64,000 nt of DNA from Emydura subglobosa (Eukaryota > Chordata > Testudines > Chelidae): contig ML679946.1 in assembly GCA_007922225.1 (NCBI GenBank), forward strand, positions 96,540,759 to 96,604,758. Reading direction: 5' to 3'. Under the pieces are notes generated by a model that had not been told where the DNA came from, searched no databases, and saw only the letters and a program-made list of their open reading frames with translations. Both the position numbers and the translations under genes were made by a program. Positions within the stretch are counted from its first letter, which is position 1, and every line of letters begins with the position of its first letter. Shown piece after piece: positions 21,801-33,090 of this stretch.

Positions 21801-22761
21801 GCCCCTCAGTTAATTTTGGCCCCATGACCCTCACTGTCATGGCAGAGGGGCTGAAGAGCCAAACCTGAGTGGCCAGTGGGTCAGCCAGAGCTGGTCCTCC
21901 ATGCTACTGGCATGGGGCAGGCTTCTCCACTGGAACTCCCCTCCAGGGCCCTGCCTATTCTCACCCCTCCTCCCAGTACCCAGTGTCTCTTCTGAGGGAT
22001 GGGGAGTGATGCTACACCTGACTGGGCTGGGCTGGAAGGTGTGCGCTGATCATGGTGCTCAGTTGGTGGGCATGATGCTGAGGCAGGGCCAGCAGCTACA
22101 GCAGGATAGGGGCTGACAGTGCATACCATCTCAAAAATTTCTGGGGGCACTCCTCTTTATTCCCCCCCTTGCCTGGTGCTATCTTCAGAAGGTAGGGGCG
22201 GCTCAGTGAGCTATTAGCCTACCGCACCTCCAGATATATTGGAGGGAAGTGATGAAGCCCCTTCTGGATCTTCAGGATGGGTGCACTTCCACTGCCCCCT
22301 TTCACTAGCTGGAGCCTTTGAAGTGGTGTGGGCCACTGGAACGCCCTTACCCTCCTCTTCACAGGAACGTGAGCCTCAAACAAGAGAGGGCGGAGGAACT
22401 GCTTTTTTGGTGTGAGGTTGTCTTGCCAGGATGGAACCAACCAAGGGGCCTAGTTTGATTTTTTTAGGCTTAGCTCAAATCCCCTGGAAGTTGGCTGAAA
22501 TACTTGCTCCTCGGTGAGTTTCCTTGTCCTACTGAAACCCATAAACACAGAAGCCTAGAGTTAGGTGTTAGGAGGAACCAAATGTCATGACTTTAAAGTC
22601 TAAGAGTGTGTCACAGTTAGAGGGGTTGGTTAATAAGTTTACAGTTTTGTGAAAGACCCCCACAGTCATTCTAAGACTTCACAGATGTCTCTATTCTGTG
22701 CCCAAAGCTCATTCAAAACTTCATGCCAGAACCAGGGAGAAAGCTCTGCTCCTCCTTCTCC

Positions 22762-22852
22762 TCAAGAACAGGGCTGAGAACTTCAAAGGTATTTAGATAT
22801 TTGAATGGGAATTAAGCACTTAATACCTTTGAGGATCTCTGGGCGCAGGTGC
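22762..22852. repeat. Foldback repeat
   Basis: ACTTCAAAGGTATTTAGATA and the inverted CTTAATACCTTTGAGGATC flank a 20-bp core. It belongs to the same general class as the other short palindromes in the window. Confidence 0.4.
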
Positions 22853-22860
22853 CAATAATT

Positions 22861-23650
22861 TAAACTCTACAGAAACAGTGGGCAGCAGACCCATCCTGGC
22901 TTACAGACAGCCCCCAGCCTGAAGCAAATATTCACCAGCAACCATACACCCTACAAAAAGTCCAACCCCTGCAACAAAGCCCGTTGCCAGATCTGCCCAC
23001 ACATCGACTCTAGTGACAGCAGCACTGGTCCTAACCACATCAATCACACCATAAGCGACTCATTCACCTGCACATCCACTAATGTTATATATGCCATCAT
23101 GTGCCAGCAATACCCCTCTGCCATGTACATTGGCCAAACTGGACTGTCACTACACAAAAGGATAAATGGACACAAATCAGACATAAAAAATAATAACATC
23201 CATAAACCAGTGGGAGAGCACTTCAATCACCCAGGGCACTCTGTTGCTGACCTGAAAGTTGCTGTACTTCTCCAAAAAAAACTCCAAAAACAGACTTCAA
23301 AGAGAAACTGCTGAGTTAGAAATGATCTGCAAACTTGATACATTGAAATTGGGTTTAAACAGAGATTTGGAATGGCTCTCTCATTACAAGAGGTAAATTG
23401 CTTTGATCACCCATTCTCACCTCCTACTCAGTGGTTGTAATTAGGCCTCAAGTACCCGGCTTTTATCCACCTACCCCATTGTTCTCTATGCGCTTGTACA
23501 TGTATATGATGCCTCCTATATATGCTACCTATTTGCTGTATCATTTCTACCTGCTGCATCTGAGGAAGTGAGCCGAGGCTCACGAAAGCTTATGCCTGCT
23601 GAAATTAAATTTGTTAGTCTTTAAAGTGCCATAGAACTCTCATTGTTTCT
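22861..23650 (+). mobile_element. Penelope-like element 3' part with GIY-YIG domain
   Basis: It contains the connector and GIY-YIG endonuclease of a Penelope-like element, the ORF end and the 3' UTR. The UTR includes TGAGGAAGTGAGCCGAGGCT, CACGAAAGCTTATGCC and TTTGTTAGTCTTTAAAGTGC, which recur at 42453-42863 and 43652-44035. Such elements pair an RT related to telomerase with a GIY-YIG nuclease. The RT itself is missing, consistent with 5' truncation. Confidence 0.85.
22890..23390 (+). pseudogene. Penelope-like ORF C-terminus, GIY-YIG endonuclease
   Basis: The frame reads CNKARCQICPHIDSS (Cys-rich connector), NVIYAIMCQQYPSAMYIGQT (the GIY-like VIYAI and the YIG motif), LHKRINGHKSDI with the conserved Arg, PVGEHFNHPGHSVADLKVAV (His/Glu region) and, after a frameshift near the A-run at 23272-23280, LDTLKLGLNRDLEWLSHYKR at the C-terminus. 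In live elements the GIY-YIG domain nicks target DNA. The frameshift and missing RT make this a remnant. Confidence 0.8.
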
Positions 23651-26009
23651 ATGGAAACAGTCACCCTTAGCACTATAAGGTCATATTTCTGACTTCATCC
23701 AAATAGAAGGGAGTGGTGCATGTATCTATACACTGGGCAGTACATTACGGTATTGAAACAGAGGGAGACTAATGAAGAGGGGAGGGGTATTCACATACAG
23801 ATATGTGAGATCTGCTATATAGTATTTGGTTTATTCCCATTGAATCCCCATCGGAATGATGACTGTGCTGATATAAATAATTAAGTTTTATATTGTATTT
23901 ATATTAGTCCTGCATCAAAAGTGAAGTGAATGAAGAGGTTTTCTTATCGCTTTAGCTACCACATGTAGTTTTATGCCTAGAAAACGTTACAGAGCATTGT
24001 TGGATGCCCTTAAACCAGCTACTGTTAGTCAACACAAATGTTATCCCGTTCTTTCCCAGGGTAGCCTCTTGGGGGCAGAAACATCAACATCTGCTCTGAT
24101 CCCAAGCCATTATTCAGTGCACACTTGGGAATAATGGAGTCATTGTGATGTGTCATCTCAGTGGCACAAGTAACTCCATTACCAGTAATGGGCAATACTT
24201 ACAGGGATCAAAGGGAGACTTCACCTCAATGCGTCCCTCTCACTTTCCACTTGAAATGAAAGGAAATTGTTTGTTTCCTCCAACCTGGGGAAGCGAGTCT
24301 TGATTTTTTGCTTACATGGATTTTTACTCAACTAGTGCGTATAATGTAAACAAGCACAGAACCTCCCTGCCTGGGTTGTATGATTGTGCTTACATATATA
24401 TGAATGTAATTAAGGTTGCATTGTAAATTACAGCTTGGCCAACTGATTGCATAGCCCGCATATTTTTTATTACTGTTCTTCATTTTTCTCTCCATAGAGG
24501 CTGGCAACCCCACCTCCTCTGAACCATAATGCCAAAGGGCAAGGGACTGTAACACGGAGTGGGGAGAGTTGAGTGGGGGGTACACATACCTCTCTGAAAA
24601 AAAAGTGTTTCTCTCAAACTAAGTTTAGTTATCATAGGCACAAAATCATCTACTAAATAATGCAACATATAATCTTAATGGCTGTTCATTAAAGAAAAAA
24701 ATTAACATGCAGAAATCTAATTTACCATATGTCCTGCCTGGTAATTGAAGGGCAGGAAAAGGGTAAATGTGGATTAGATCATAGAAATGATTATACCTAT
24801 CCCTAATAAACAGTATTAGTGTCATCAGGACGACTTGATATATTTACAGCCAGTATTGTCATCATCCCATTGCATCTGTTGAGATTTAATTATGGAAGTA
24901 GCACTGGTCTGTTAATATTGTTTTGAGCTAGCTTAATTTGCCTTTTGTAATTTGCACAAATTTCACAAGGTGAAAGGGGATGAAAGAGAAACTTTATTAG
25001 TGAAAAGCTTTTTGAATACAGATTAAGTGAAGGTTAGAGAAAGAAAATATTGTAGAACATTCAAAAGGAAAATGGCCAAAGTTGCTTGCTATTAAGAAAA
25101 AAAGTTAACTTACTTGACACCCATGTTATAATCAATTTTTTCGTTAGTTTTTTCCCTCCTTAATCTGGTATTTTGTTGTTATCATAGCAAATGGATGTCA
25201 CAGGAAATGTGACTTTACCTAACAACCATTATAGGTCTTTATGGTAACATAGAGCAGATTTCCTAAAAGAAAAGCCTCCTGCTTGCGAAAATTGTTTGTA
25301 TTGAATTTATACATAACTTTTTTGTCCTTTAAAAAGAAGGTATTGTTTCTTCTCTCATTCTCAGCAGTATAAATCAGGAGTGACTTCTTTAAATCTATGG
25401 GATTACACTTGTGTAAATAGTGTGGGAGGAGAATCAGGCCCATGTTTTTTGCCTGGAATCATAGAGTCAGTGTATCCACTTCTTCCTTCAGCTACACCAA
25501 TGGGAGCTGCAGATACCCAAATTGGGACGAATCAGGTCCAGCACGCCTCTGATGACTGTTCAGTGCTTTGCCCACTTTCCCAGTCTATGCTATTGAATAA
25601 GTCATTATGTCTTGATTGATTTTACTTCTTCAGGCATGCATATTTATATGCCATGCAATTCCAGTAAAAGAAAAATAAAAGGTGCCACAAAACATTAACC
25701 CCCAACTTTTCAAAGCAAAAAGTTACTTGTGAGGTTCCCATAAAAGGAAAGCTGCAGTGACTGGCACTGTTGACACCTTAATAAATCCTAGAGGAGAATT
25801 TTCACTATCGTTTTTCAAACTATGCCATTGTTTTATCAGTGCCTCTCACAATTGTGACTGATACTGGCATCTCACACTAGGAGCTTATTCAAAGCCAATG
25901 GAGGTCTTTCCGTTGACTTCAATTGGCTCTGGAACAGGTCTAAGAGCTGTGTGGGATCCCCAAAAGCACAGGGTCAGGTCTGATGTGCCATCTCTCTAGT
26001 CTCAGACTT
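23651..26009. other. Mostly unannotated stretch
   Basis: AT-rich, no host gene recognised. Two short foldback pieces are visible: 25365-25445 (AAATCAGGAGTGACTTC...GAGAATCAGGCCC) and 25880-25950 (GCTTATTCAAAGCCAATGG... type, related to 2515-2612). Confidence 0.35.
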
Positions 26010-26400
26010 CAGCATAAGGTAACCAGATTTTACACCCCTGGTTGGGGAAAAGGTGGGGTTTTTTCCCATGGAAAATTCCAATTTTTTGGCAGAAATTTAA
26101 ATGCTGAAATATTTCATCTGCAAACTAAAATATTTCAATTTGGAAACACTGCAGCCATGCCTCAGGAGAATTGTAGTTTGAGTGCCTTGAGCTTCTCTTC
26201 TCCTGTGCTCCCTGCTCAGACTACTTCTCCCATGATGCACCACAGATTTCCCCCTTGCAGACAGAAGGTCGTGGGCATATCACGGAAATACCTGGCCATG
26301 GTGCATCATAGGAGACATAGTCTGGCTGGGGAGCTCAGTCCACAGAGGACATGAGACAGAAGAATTACAACTCCCATGCAGTCTGGTGTGATTATTGGAC
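26010..26400. repeat. Interspersed repeat with ACTCCCATGATGCA-type motifs
   Basis: CTACTTCTCCCATGATGCAC, a near-inverted GGTGCATCATAGGAGACAT and TACAACTCCCATGCAG lie within 200 bp, preceded by a block rich in AAATATTTC and GAAATTT. The inverted arrangement suggests a MITE or foldback. The ORF at 25983-26354 runs through it and has no known domain. Confidence 0.35.
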
Positions 26401-26889
26401 CTAACACGTTACCCAAACTCAGTTGTAAAAAGTATGTGGAAGTTCATAAGCTATTACAATAACCTTGAAAAATAGGTCAAGTTATTTACGGTGATGAATG
26501 TTATAATAGGTGCAAGAAAACTAGAGAAACTGTATTATTCCAAAAACCGAGGCCTACTGATATAATTTAAGGACTATGTGAGATCATACTTGCTAAACAA
26601 GAAAATGTGGGAACAAAGTTACCTATGCCAAGTTACCTTACAGAAATGGATTTAACTGGTGAACGAAATAATGGGGATAAAAGATGCCACCCCCTTCACT
26701 GTTTTGGGTTTTTTTTTTAAAACAGACGTTGGTTGTGAGGGGAAGAATCAACTTTGCCCAGCTCATCTCCCATCCCAGCTCATCTGATCTCATCTTATCT
26801 TTCCTGACCACAAGACTGAAGGAGCAAACCATACTGAAATACTGTCTTTCAGGAAGAAAACCAGTTGGCCTTCCTCATTTTTAACCGGG

Positions 26890-26901
26890 CCCCCCCCCCC
26901 C

Positions 26902-26926
<25 letters not shown>
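26890..26926 (+). repeat. (C)n(AC)n microsatellite
   Basis: A poly(C) run of about 13 bases passes directly into a CA dinucleotide run of about 12 units. Confidence 0.9.
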
Positions 26927-26929
<3 letters not shown>

Positions 26930-26932
<3 letters not shown>

Positions 26933-27650
26933 CTATTTAGCTTAAATTTTAAAACAAAAAGTCATTTTGAACTGGAAAACCAGCCTTCTTTTTAAAGATT
27001 CAGTGCCTGAATAAATAATCTTGGCTATATCGCTTGCCTTACAATTGATGAGCTACTGCAATGATATTAAAGATAGTTAAGAATTACCCTCCATGGTATA
27101 CATCATTTCGTTGCTATGAGGGATGTCACTTTGTATAACAAAAATGGAAGCACAGAAAATTAGAAAGGAGATTAATGTCATGATCTGATGCTTTTGCCTG
27201 TAATATTTTATATGGCTTGCATCTTTCTTGCTTGAAAGTCCCATACCTAAAGGTAAATTAGCTTATGAAACACCCAAAATGCACTTAATGAAAGATTAGA
27301 TACAGTAGACATTTAAATTACTCTGTCTATCAAGTGTGCAGAACCAATACCTGCATGTAGATTTTCAGCATCTTGAGCTAAATTCCTCTCTAATGACAAG
27401 CTTATTTTTTCATTTTAATTCAACTCTTCTGAAAGGCAACTGCTTGCCATGAGCATGGCAACATGAACTTCCCTTCGTATTTGACTTGACAGAGCTCAAT
27501 AGAGTGAAGTTCAGAATCCCCTCCTAACAATGCTAGAAGAAGACACTTGATCAATACCCAAGTCACCTTGTCATGCGAGACATTGTGGCATAGGAGGCAG
27601 TGACTCCACATAGCACAAGCTGTCGACTAAGCAAAATTGAAGTAGGACAC
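26930..27650. other. Unannotated stretch
   Basis: AT-rich with no recognisable gene or repeat. Confidence 0.35.
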
Positions 27651-27654
27651 ATTT

Positions 27655-27840
27655 TTAAATGAGTGTCTACACAGAGACTTGCACTGAAATAAGGAAAGGT
27701 GTTAATTAAAACCGATTTAGGTGCAGATTTGTGTGTAGCTAAGGGCTTATCTACACTAGAAAGTTTACTGGTATAGTTAAAGCAGTACAATTGAGGCACC
27801 CACAGGAAAATTTCAAATGAAGTTTCCTTCACAAGCAAAA
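27655..27840. repeat. MITE-like repeat (GTCTACAC motifs)
   Basis: GAGTGTCTACACAGAGACTTG, with ACCGATTTAGGTGCAG and GGGCTTATCTACACTAGA, carries the TGTCTACAC end motif in the same style as 20937-21192 and 49219-49472. Degraded and possibly two adjacent copies. Confidence 0.4.
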
Positions 27841-29398
27841 CTGAATTTTTAAAGAAAACCCCATGTTTAAAGCCGAGAAGAAATGTTGACTCTAAAGAAT
27901 CATCATGTTTTCCAAAAATACATCTCCCCTTTCTGGTAGATTAAGGGTGGCATAGACTAACATATATTGACATATAACATTGAAATATAAACATGAAGGA
28001 TTGCTAACTGGTAAAATTAAAAGCTTGTTAGTTTTATTTTAATGATTTGAAACTATGTATAATGAAAGAGTACAGATGAGGTACCTCTTAGACCAAGTCC
28101 TTGCTGGCATAAATGTGGTCTTCTTTTACATGAAATTGATGATCTTCTTAAACTGATACTGCTGATAGAATAAAGATATCCAGATTGTGCTGGAAGATGT
28201 AAGCAAAAGATCCCAAACAAACATGTATTGCTAAATAAAAAAACCCTTTTTCTGGGAAGACCGAAGGCAGGGTGACACAAAAACATGACCTGGAAATTGC
28301 AAACCCAGAATGAAAAATACAAACATTGGGTAATTGAAGCTTGCAAAGACATAATATCCAGGTTACCTAAAATTCAAAGGGTTGATGTGCTAAAAGCCAA
28401 TTGGCTAAAAATTAAGTAATTTGTAATGTAGAAATTTCTAAAAGACCTAAGTGAACATAGGCCAAAACTGTAGAAACACTAGACCAGAAACTGAAGAACA
28501 GGACTGAAGGAGTCACCAGACCAAGGGATCAGAGAAGGTGACAACTATCATGGAAGGTGGAAGAATTTCCTGGTGCCCCAGAATGTGGTGACTTGGGCCA
28601 ATTACCAATTCTCTATTGTCCATTATTATTTGTCTGGCATCAGTGTATGTCCAGACATCTTCTGCCCAAGAGGTTAGCACAATGACAGCGGCATGCACTG
28701 CTCCTATCATCCGCTACCCTCTCCTGGGCTGTGTGTGCACTGCAGAGTGAGAGGCATTGTATTTCCATCTTGGGCACATTCCCTCCACAGCACACAATCA
28801 GGTGGTGGCAGCCAGCAAGAGCAGGGTATGCCGCCATTGCCAACCCCCCAGGCTGGAGGAGGAGAGCCAACTCAACCCAAGCTCAAGAGGGTCTGGCTGT
28901 TTCCCCACCTGACAACACTTGTAGTCAGGTCCGGCCGGATTTGGGTGCAGTTGCAGGGCTCTACCGGTGATGGTGTTTAGTGCCTGGAATGATCTTTCTA
29001 GGACATAGGGTGCCTGTCACCCAATAACCTGATAAGAGTTGATAAGAGTCATTAGGAAGCTCTTGTTGCACAGGCTATTCAAAAGCTGCTTTAATCGCAA
29101 ACCTCTTGCAGACTGGATGTGAACGCTCCCTTCAAACAACATAACTGTGAGGATGAGTTAATCAGAACCCTCCCCCCCACCTAGGACCAAAGGAGTTGTG
29201 AACCCACCCAGGAATTTGGACTGAGTAGGCAGAGGGGTTTTCCTGAGTAGCAGCGGGGGAGGAGCAGAACACATAGAAACAGAGAACAGACAAAGGAGCA
29301 AAAAAGCAAGAAAGCCAAGTCATAGCTGGTGAGCTTTGGGGTCTGGTGTTGGCCAAAAAGGGTAGGTGCTGTAAGCTATGACACTGCTTCTTTTATAT
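27841..29398. other. Unannotated stretch
   Basis: No gene recognised. The interval 28500-28980 is richer in G+C and carries several overlapping open frames on both strands, but none shows a known motif. Confidence 0.3.
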
Positions 29399-29542
29399 TT
29401 GATTCCTTCTGCGTACAGAGACATAGGACGCTTTGTAAATGCAGTTGCATTAGAGAAAATAGCAGACTCCACCAATGCCTACTTCCGACTGGAACATCTT
29501 CACGACTTTGGAGCCACTTGGGTCAAGGAGGTGCAACATACA
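29399..29542 (+). other. Possible exon, weak
   Basis: A pyrimidine-containing TTCCTTCTGCGTACAG at about 29404-29419 could be a splice acceptor. The frame after it reads RDIGRFVNAVALEKIADSTN and continues YFRLEHLHDFGATWV, with a composition unlike the surrounding noise. A MITE starts at about 29545 and truncates any match. I do not recognise the protein and see no partner exon, so chance is quite possible. Confidence 0.15.
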
Positions 29543-29544
29543 CT

Positions 29545-29785
29545 AAGGCCAGATCTACATGTAAAACTTTGATCAACCTAGATACATCGCTATGGGGGTG
29601 TGAAAAATGTACACCCTTGGGTGCCGTAGCTAAGCCGATATAACTCATGGTGCAGATGCGGCTAGGTTCACAGAAGAATTCCTCCGTCAACCAAGCTACT
29701 GTCCCGCAGGAAGGTGGATTAACGACATCGACATAAAAACTCCTTCCTGTCAGTGCTGCAGTTGTGCTGCTGTAGTGCGTGTAGG
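29545..29785. repeat. MITE (GTCTACAC/TGTAGAC family), degraded
   Basis: AAGGCCAGATCTACATGTAA at the left and GTGCTGCTGTAGTGCGTGTA at the right, with TTGATCAACCTAGATA and GCCGATATAACTC inside, match the layout of the family at 20937-21192. Confidence 0.4.
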
Positions 29786-30892
29786 GACGAGACGCCCTAA
29801 GGCTGAGCACACCTTGTCTGATGGCCAGGCTCCTGCAAGGGAGGGACAACGTCTTTGGAATTCACTCCCCTGCGCTGGCTGGTAGAGTATCAGCCTAGCA
29901 ACCTTCTGCAATGCAAGATACATAAATCCTGGGAACTTTTCTAGGATTCCCCATCTCCTGTTCTGTAGCATATTCAAGCAGCCTGGTTATTTTTTGCTAT
30001 TGAAATGCTCTGTCAAAAGGGGAAACAAATCAGCCAATAAACTTTACCTTTGTAATTACAATTTGACTTTTAAATAAAAGGTGGAATACGCCAGCTTGAC
30101 GTACTGTGCCATCTGCCAGCCACAGCCCCTGGGAGAGAGAGAGAAGCTGCAGCACAAAGTGAAGAGTTCATTTTCCATAATAGTTTTACTGTTTGGTCCT
30201 TAGATACATTTAAATTAAAAGAAATTCTAGTGAATGCCCATAAAGAGCTTTTATGGAAACAAATGCTTTCGAATTCTCTCTGTGGCTCTGGATTCAGCAC
30301 ATTTTGAACTGGTTTAGTCTGCTGACTAAGTCTATTTGTAATAGCACACGGTCTGAAATGACAGCTAATGCCTAGAAGGCTGGTATAAATTGGGAATTAT
30401 TTTAGAATTATCATACCATGGCCTTGTCTGACTTAGATCTCCTCAGATTTGTAGTTTGAAATAAATTGGGTAATTAGAATGTATAGTATGGCTAATGCTA
30501 ATAAGCTGGTTGGTTTAATTACTTAAGAACACAGCTCTAATCATGTGAGGTTTTTTTTTTTTTAAGTAGGAACAGCGAGGCTGCTAATGTTCTCTGAACC
30601 GCACATCTTCTGATAGCACATTTACTATTTATCATGTCTGATTATAAAACCATCAAAATGTCAAAGAGAAGACAGTAAAATCATGTTGAAAAGCACTGAC
30701 TGATGTTGATTTTCTGGACACAGACACAGTTTCTTAACTTAGTTCTTTGTGAGATATGTTGTAATGATCAACACCTTCCAAAGTAGGAAGAATAATGGGG
30801 ATAAGAGCTAATATCCCCAGTGCATTAGAACTAAGGAGAGTATTTAACCGCATCTACTAAGGATAAACATTTTTCAGTCAGCAGGCCCTGAT
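29786..30892. other. Unannotated stretch
   Basis: No gene or repeat recognised; poly(T) run near 30551. Confidence 0.35.
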
Positions 30893-30903
30893 AAAACAAG
30901 GTA

Positions 30904-30954
30904 ACTTACCAGTAAATGATCTTCTTTGAAATGTGTTGCTCATGTCCATTCCAC
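30904..30954 (-). repeat. DIRS 3' terminal inverted repeat
   Basis: The plus strand reads ACTTACCAGTAAATGATC then TTCTTTGAAATGTGTTGCTC and ATGTCCATTCCAC. Its complement occurs at 31143-31193, and a shorter complement at the other end of the element (36801-36835). Confidence 0.85.
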
Positions 30955-31142
30955 TATAGGTGAGTGCACACCTCCATGCACGGTTACCCGGAACTCTTTT
31001 CCCCCTAGCAGATCCCATAGGGCCGGCTCTGGCGCCCACTGGAGTCCCACGCACATACCACGGTATATGAGGCACTGCCGACCCTACACCCCCCCAGTCC
31101 CTTCTTTCTGCCAACTCCGGCAGCGGGGACAGGGGGTGGGTT

Positions 31143-31236
31143 GTGGAATGGACATGAGCAACACATCTCGAAGAACATCAGTTACTGGTAAGTAACCTTG
31201 TTTTCTTCTTCGAGCGATTGCTCATGTCCATTCCAC
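31143..31236. repeat. DIRS internal complementary region (palindrome)
   Basis: GTGGAATGGACATGAGCAAC with ACATCTCGAAGAA (31143-31175) is inverted at 31206-31236 (TTCTTCGAGCGATTGCTC then ATGTCCATTCCAC) around a 30-bp loop. It lies between the end of the recombinase ORF and the 3' terminal repeat. In DIRS elements such a region is complementary to both termini and is thought to template their joining into a circle. Confidence 0.75.
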
Positions 31237-31249
31237 TATAGGTGACTAA

Positions 31250-32402
31250 CAAGCAGTACCTTGGAGGTGGGTAGGAGTTACCGGTGAGCAGCCCTCAACA
31301 ACACTCTGCCGAATCCCGCGTCCTCTCTCGCCTGCTCGACGATGGCGTAGTGGGACATGAAGGTATGCACCGACAACTAGGTGGCAGCTTTGCAGATGTC
31401 CTGCAGGGGCACTCTCTCCACGAAGGCTGTAGATGAGGCTTGAGCTCTGGTTGAGTGCGCTGTGATGGTTCCCTGAAGCGTCACCCTCGCCTGCTCGTAG
31501 CAGAACTTGATGCACGATGTAATCCACGAGGAGATGTGCTGGGTGGAGACAGGTGAGCCTTTCATCCAGTCAGCCACTGCAACAAAGAGCTGCGTTGATT
31601 TACAGAATGGCTTAGTACACTCGATGTAGAAGGCCAGGGTTCATCTCATGTCCAACGAATGCCATCTCCTCTCTTCCTCTGAACCATGAGGTTTGGGAAA
31701 AAACACGGGGAGAAAAATATCTTGGTTACAATGAAATTAGGAAACCACCTTGGGTAGGAAGGCCGGATGTGGCCTCAGCTGGACCTTCTTCTTATAGAAT
31801 ACTGTATAAGGGGGCTCCAAAGTCAAGGCCCTAATCTCGGAGACCCTCCTGGCTGGGGTAATGGCCACCAGGAAAGCTACCTTTCATGAAAGCAGGACCA
31901 TAGGGCATGAAGCCATGGGTTCGAAGGGGGGCCGCGTGGGTCTCAAGAGGACCATGTTGAGATCCCAGGAAGGCACCGAGTCACAGACCTGCGGATAAAG
32001 CCTCTCCACCCCCTTGAGGAACCTGACCGACATGGGATGGTAGAACAGGGATATCCCCTCTAGCAGCTGATGGAAGGCCGAAATGGCCACCAGGTGAACC
32101 TTCAATGAGGCCAGCGCCAGACCCTGGAGCTTTAGCTGGCGCAGATAATCCAGGATCACCTGTATAGGCGGGAGACTGGGCAGAATACCCCGGGACTCTG
32201 CCCAACAGGTAAACCGCCTCCACTTAGCCCGATACACGACCTGTGTGGTAGGTTTCCTGCTGCAGAGCAGGACTTGCTGGACCTGCACTGAGCAGGCTCT
32301 CTCTCCCTCCGTCAGCCACAGAGCCTCCAGGCCGTGAGGTGCAGGGAGTTGAGGTCCGGGTGCAACAGGAGACCATTGTCCTGGGATAGAAGGTCGTGCC
32401 AC
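31250..32402 (-). pseudogene. DIRS tyrosine recombinase
   Basis: The N-terminal SAM-like core-binding region is in frame at 32402-31884 (YRAKWRRFTCWAESRG, VILDYLRQLKLQGLALASLK). The catalytic region is split by frameshifts: PARRVSE (first Arg, 31859-31837), ITAHSTRAQASS (His-x-x-Arg, near 31460) and HTFMSHYAIV with the nucleophile Tyr at 31349-31347. The residue before LSVHTF is a stop (CTGCCACCTAGTTG region) where the family usually has Trp after Ala-Thr. The Arg, His, Arg and Tyr residues survive, but no continuous protein can be made. The enzyme joins the circular cDNA to the target. Confidence 0.85.
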
Positions 32403-33090
32403 CTCAGGCGCTCCAGAGGTGGAGCAATCGAAAGGTCCAGCAGCATGCTAAACCAGGGCTGTCTCGGCCAGGCCGGAGCGATGAGTAAAATGTTCTCCCT
32501 GTCCCTCTTCAGCCAGACCTTGGGCAGGAGCAGAATGGGCGGGAACATGTACATGAGGGTCCCCATCCAGTCCATAAGGAACTCGTCAGAAATCGACCCA
32601 GTCTCGCGACCCCGGAGCAAGCAGAACCTTGGACACTTCGTGTTCCAGGCCGATGCGAATAGGTCCAGTTGGGGAACACCCCACTTCTGGAAGATCATAG
32701 CCACCACCTCTGGGTGCACTGACCAGTCATGGCGGGGTAGAAACCACCTGCTGAGGCAATCCGCCTCGTCATTCCTTGCTCCTGGGAGGTGAGAGGCAGT
32801 CAAGTGGAAATCGTGCCTCACAGCGAAGTCCCACAGACGGATAACTTCCTCGCAGAGAGCCGAGGAGCACACCCCCTCCATCTGTTTATGTAAAACATAG
32901 CTGCGGTGTTGTCCGTCAGCACCTGCACCACTCTGCCTGTCAGGAATTGGAGGAACACCTTGCATGCTAGGCAAATGGCCCTCAGCTCCTTCACGTTGAT
33001 GTGCAAGAGCCTCTCTTCCCCCTCCCAGAGCCCCTGAGTGCTTAGATTGGCCCTGATGTGGACTCCCTATCCTACATCGGACGCGTCAGA
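32312..33090 (-). pseudogene. DIRS RNase H and linker domain
   Basis: RNase H pieces: LFSDASDVG at the end of the RT frame (about 33090), then in a shifted frame HINVKELRAICLACKVFLQF and VLTDNTAAMFYINR (about 33006-32880), then HLPGARNDEADCLSRW (about 32790) in the frame 32974-32312. These carry the Asp, Glu, Asp and late His/Asp positions. LDLFASAWNTKCPRFC and VWLKRDRENILLIAPAWPRQ follow, a conserved stretch linking RNase H to the recombinase in DIRS elements. Two frameshifts separate the pieces. Confidence 0.85.

Noticed and set aside
26890..26926. Poly(C)/(AC) tract as a regulatory element
   Set aside because: Ordinary microsatellite; no surrounding signal.
28500..28980. Possible gene in a GC-richer interval
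   Set aside because: Several overlapping frames on both strands but no recognisable motif, splice pattern or repeat family.
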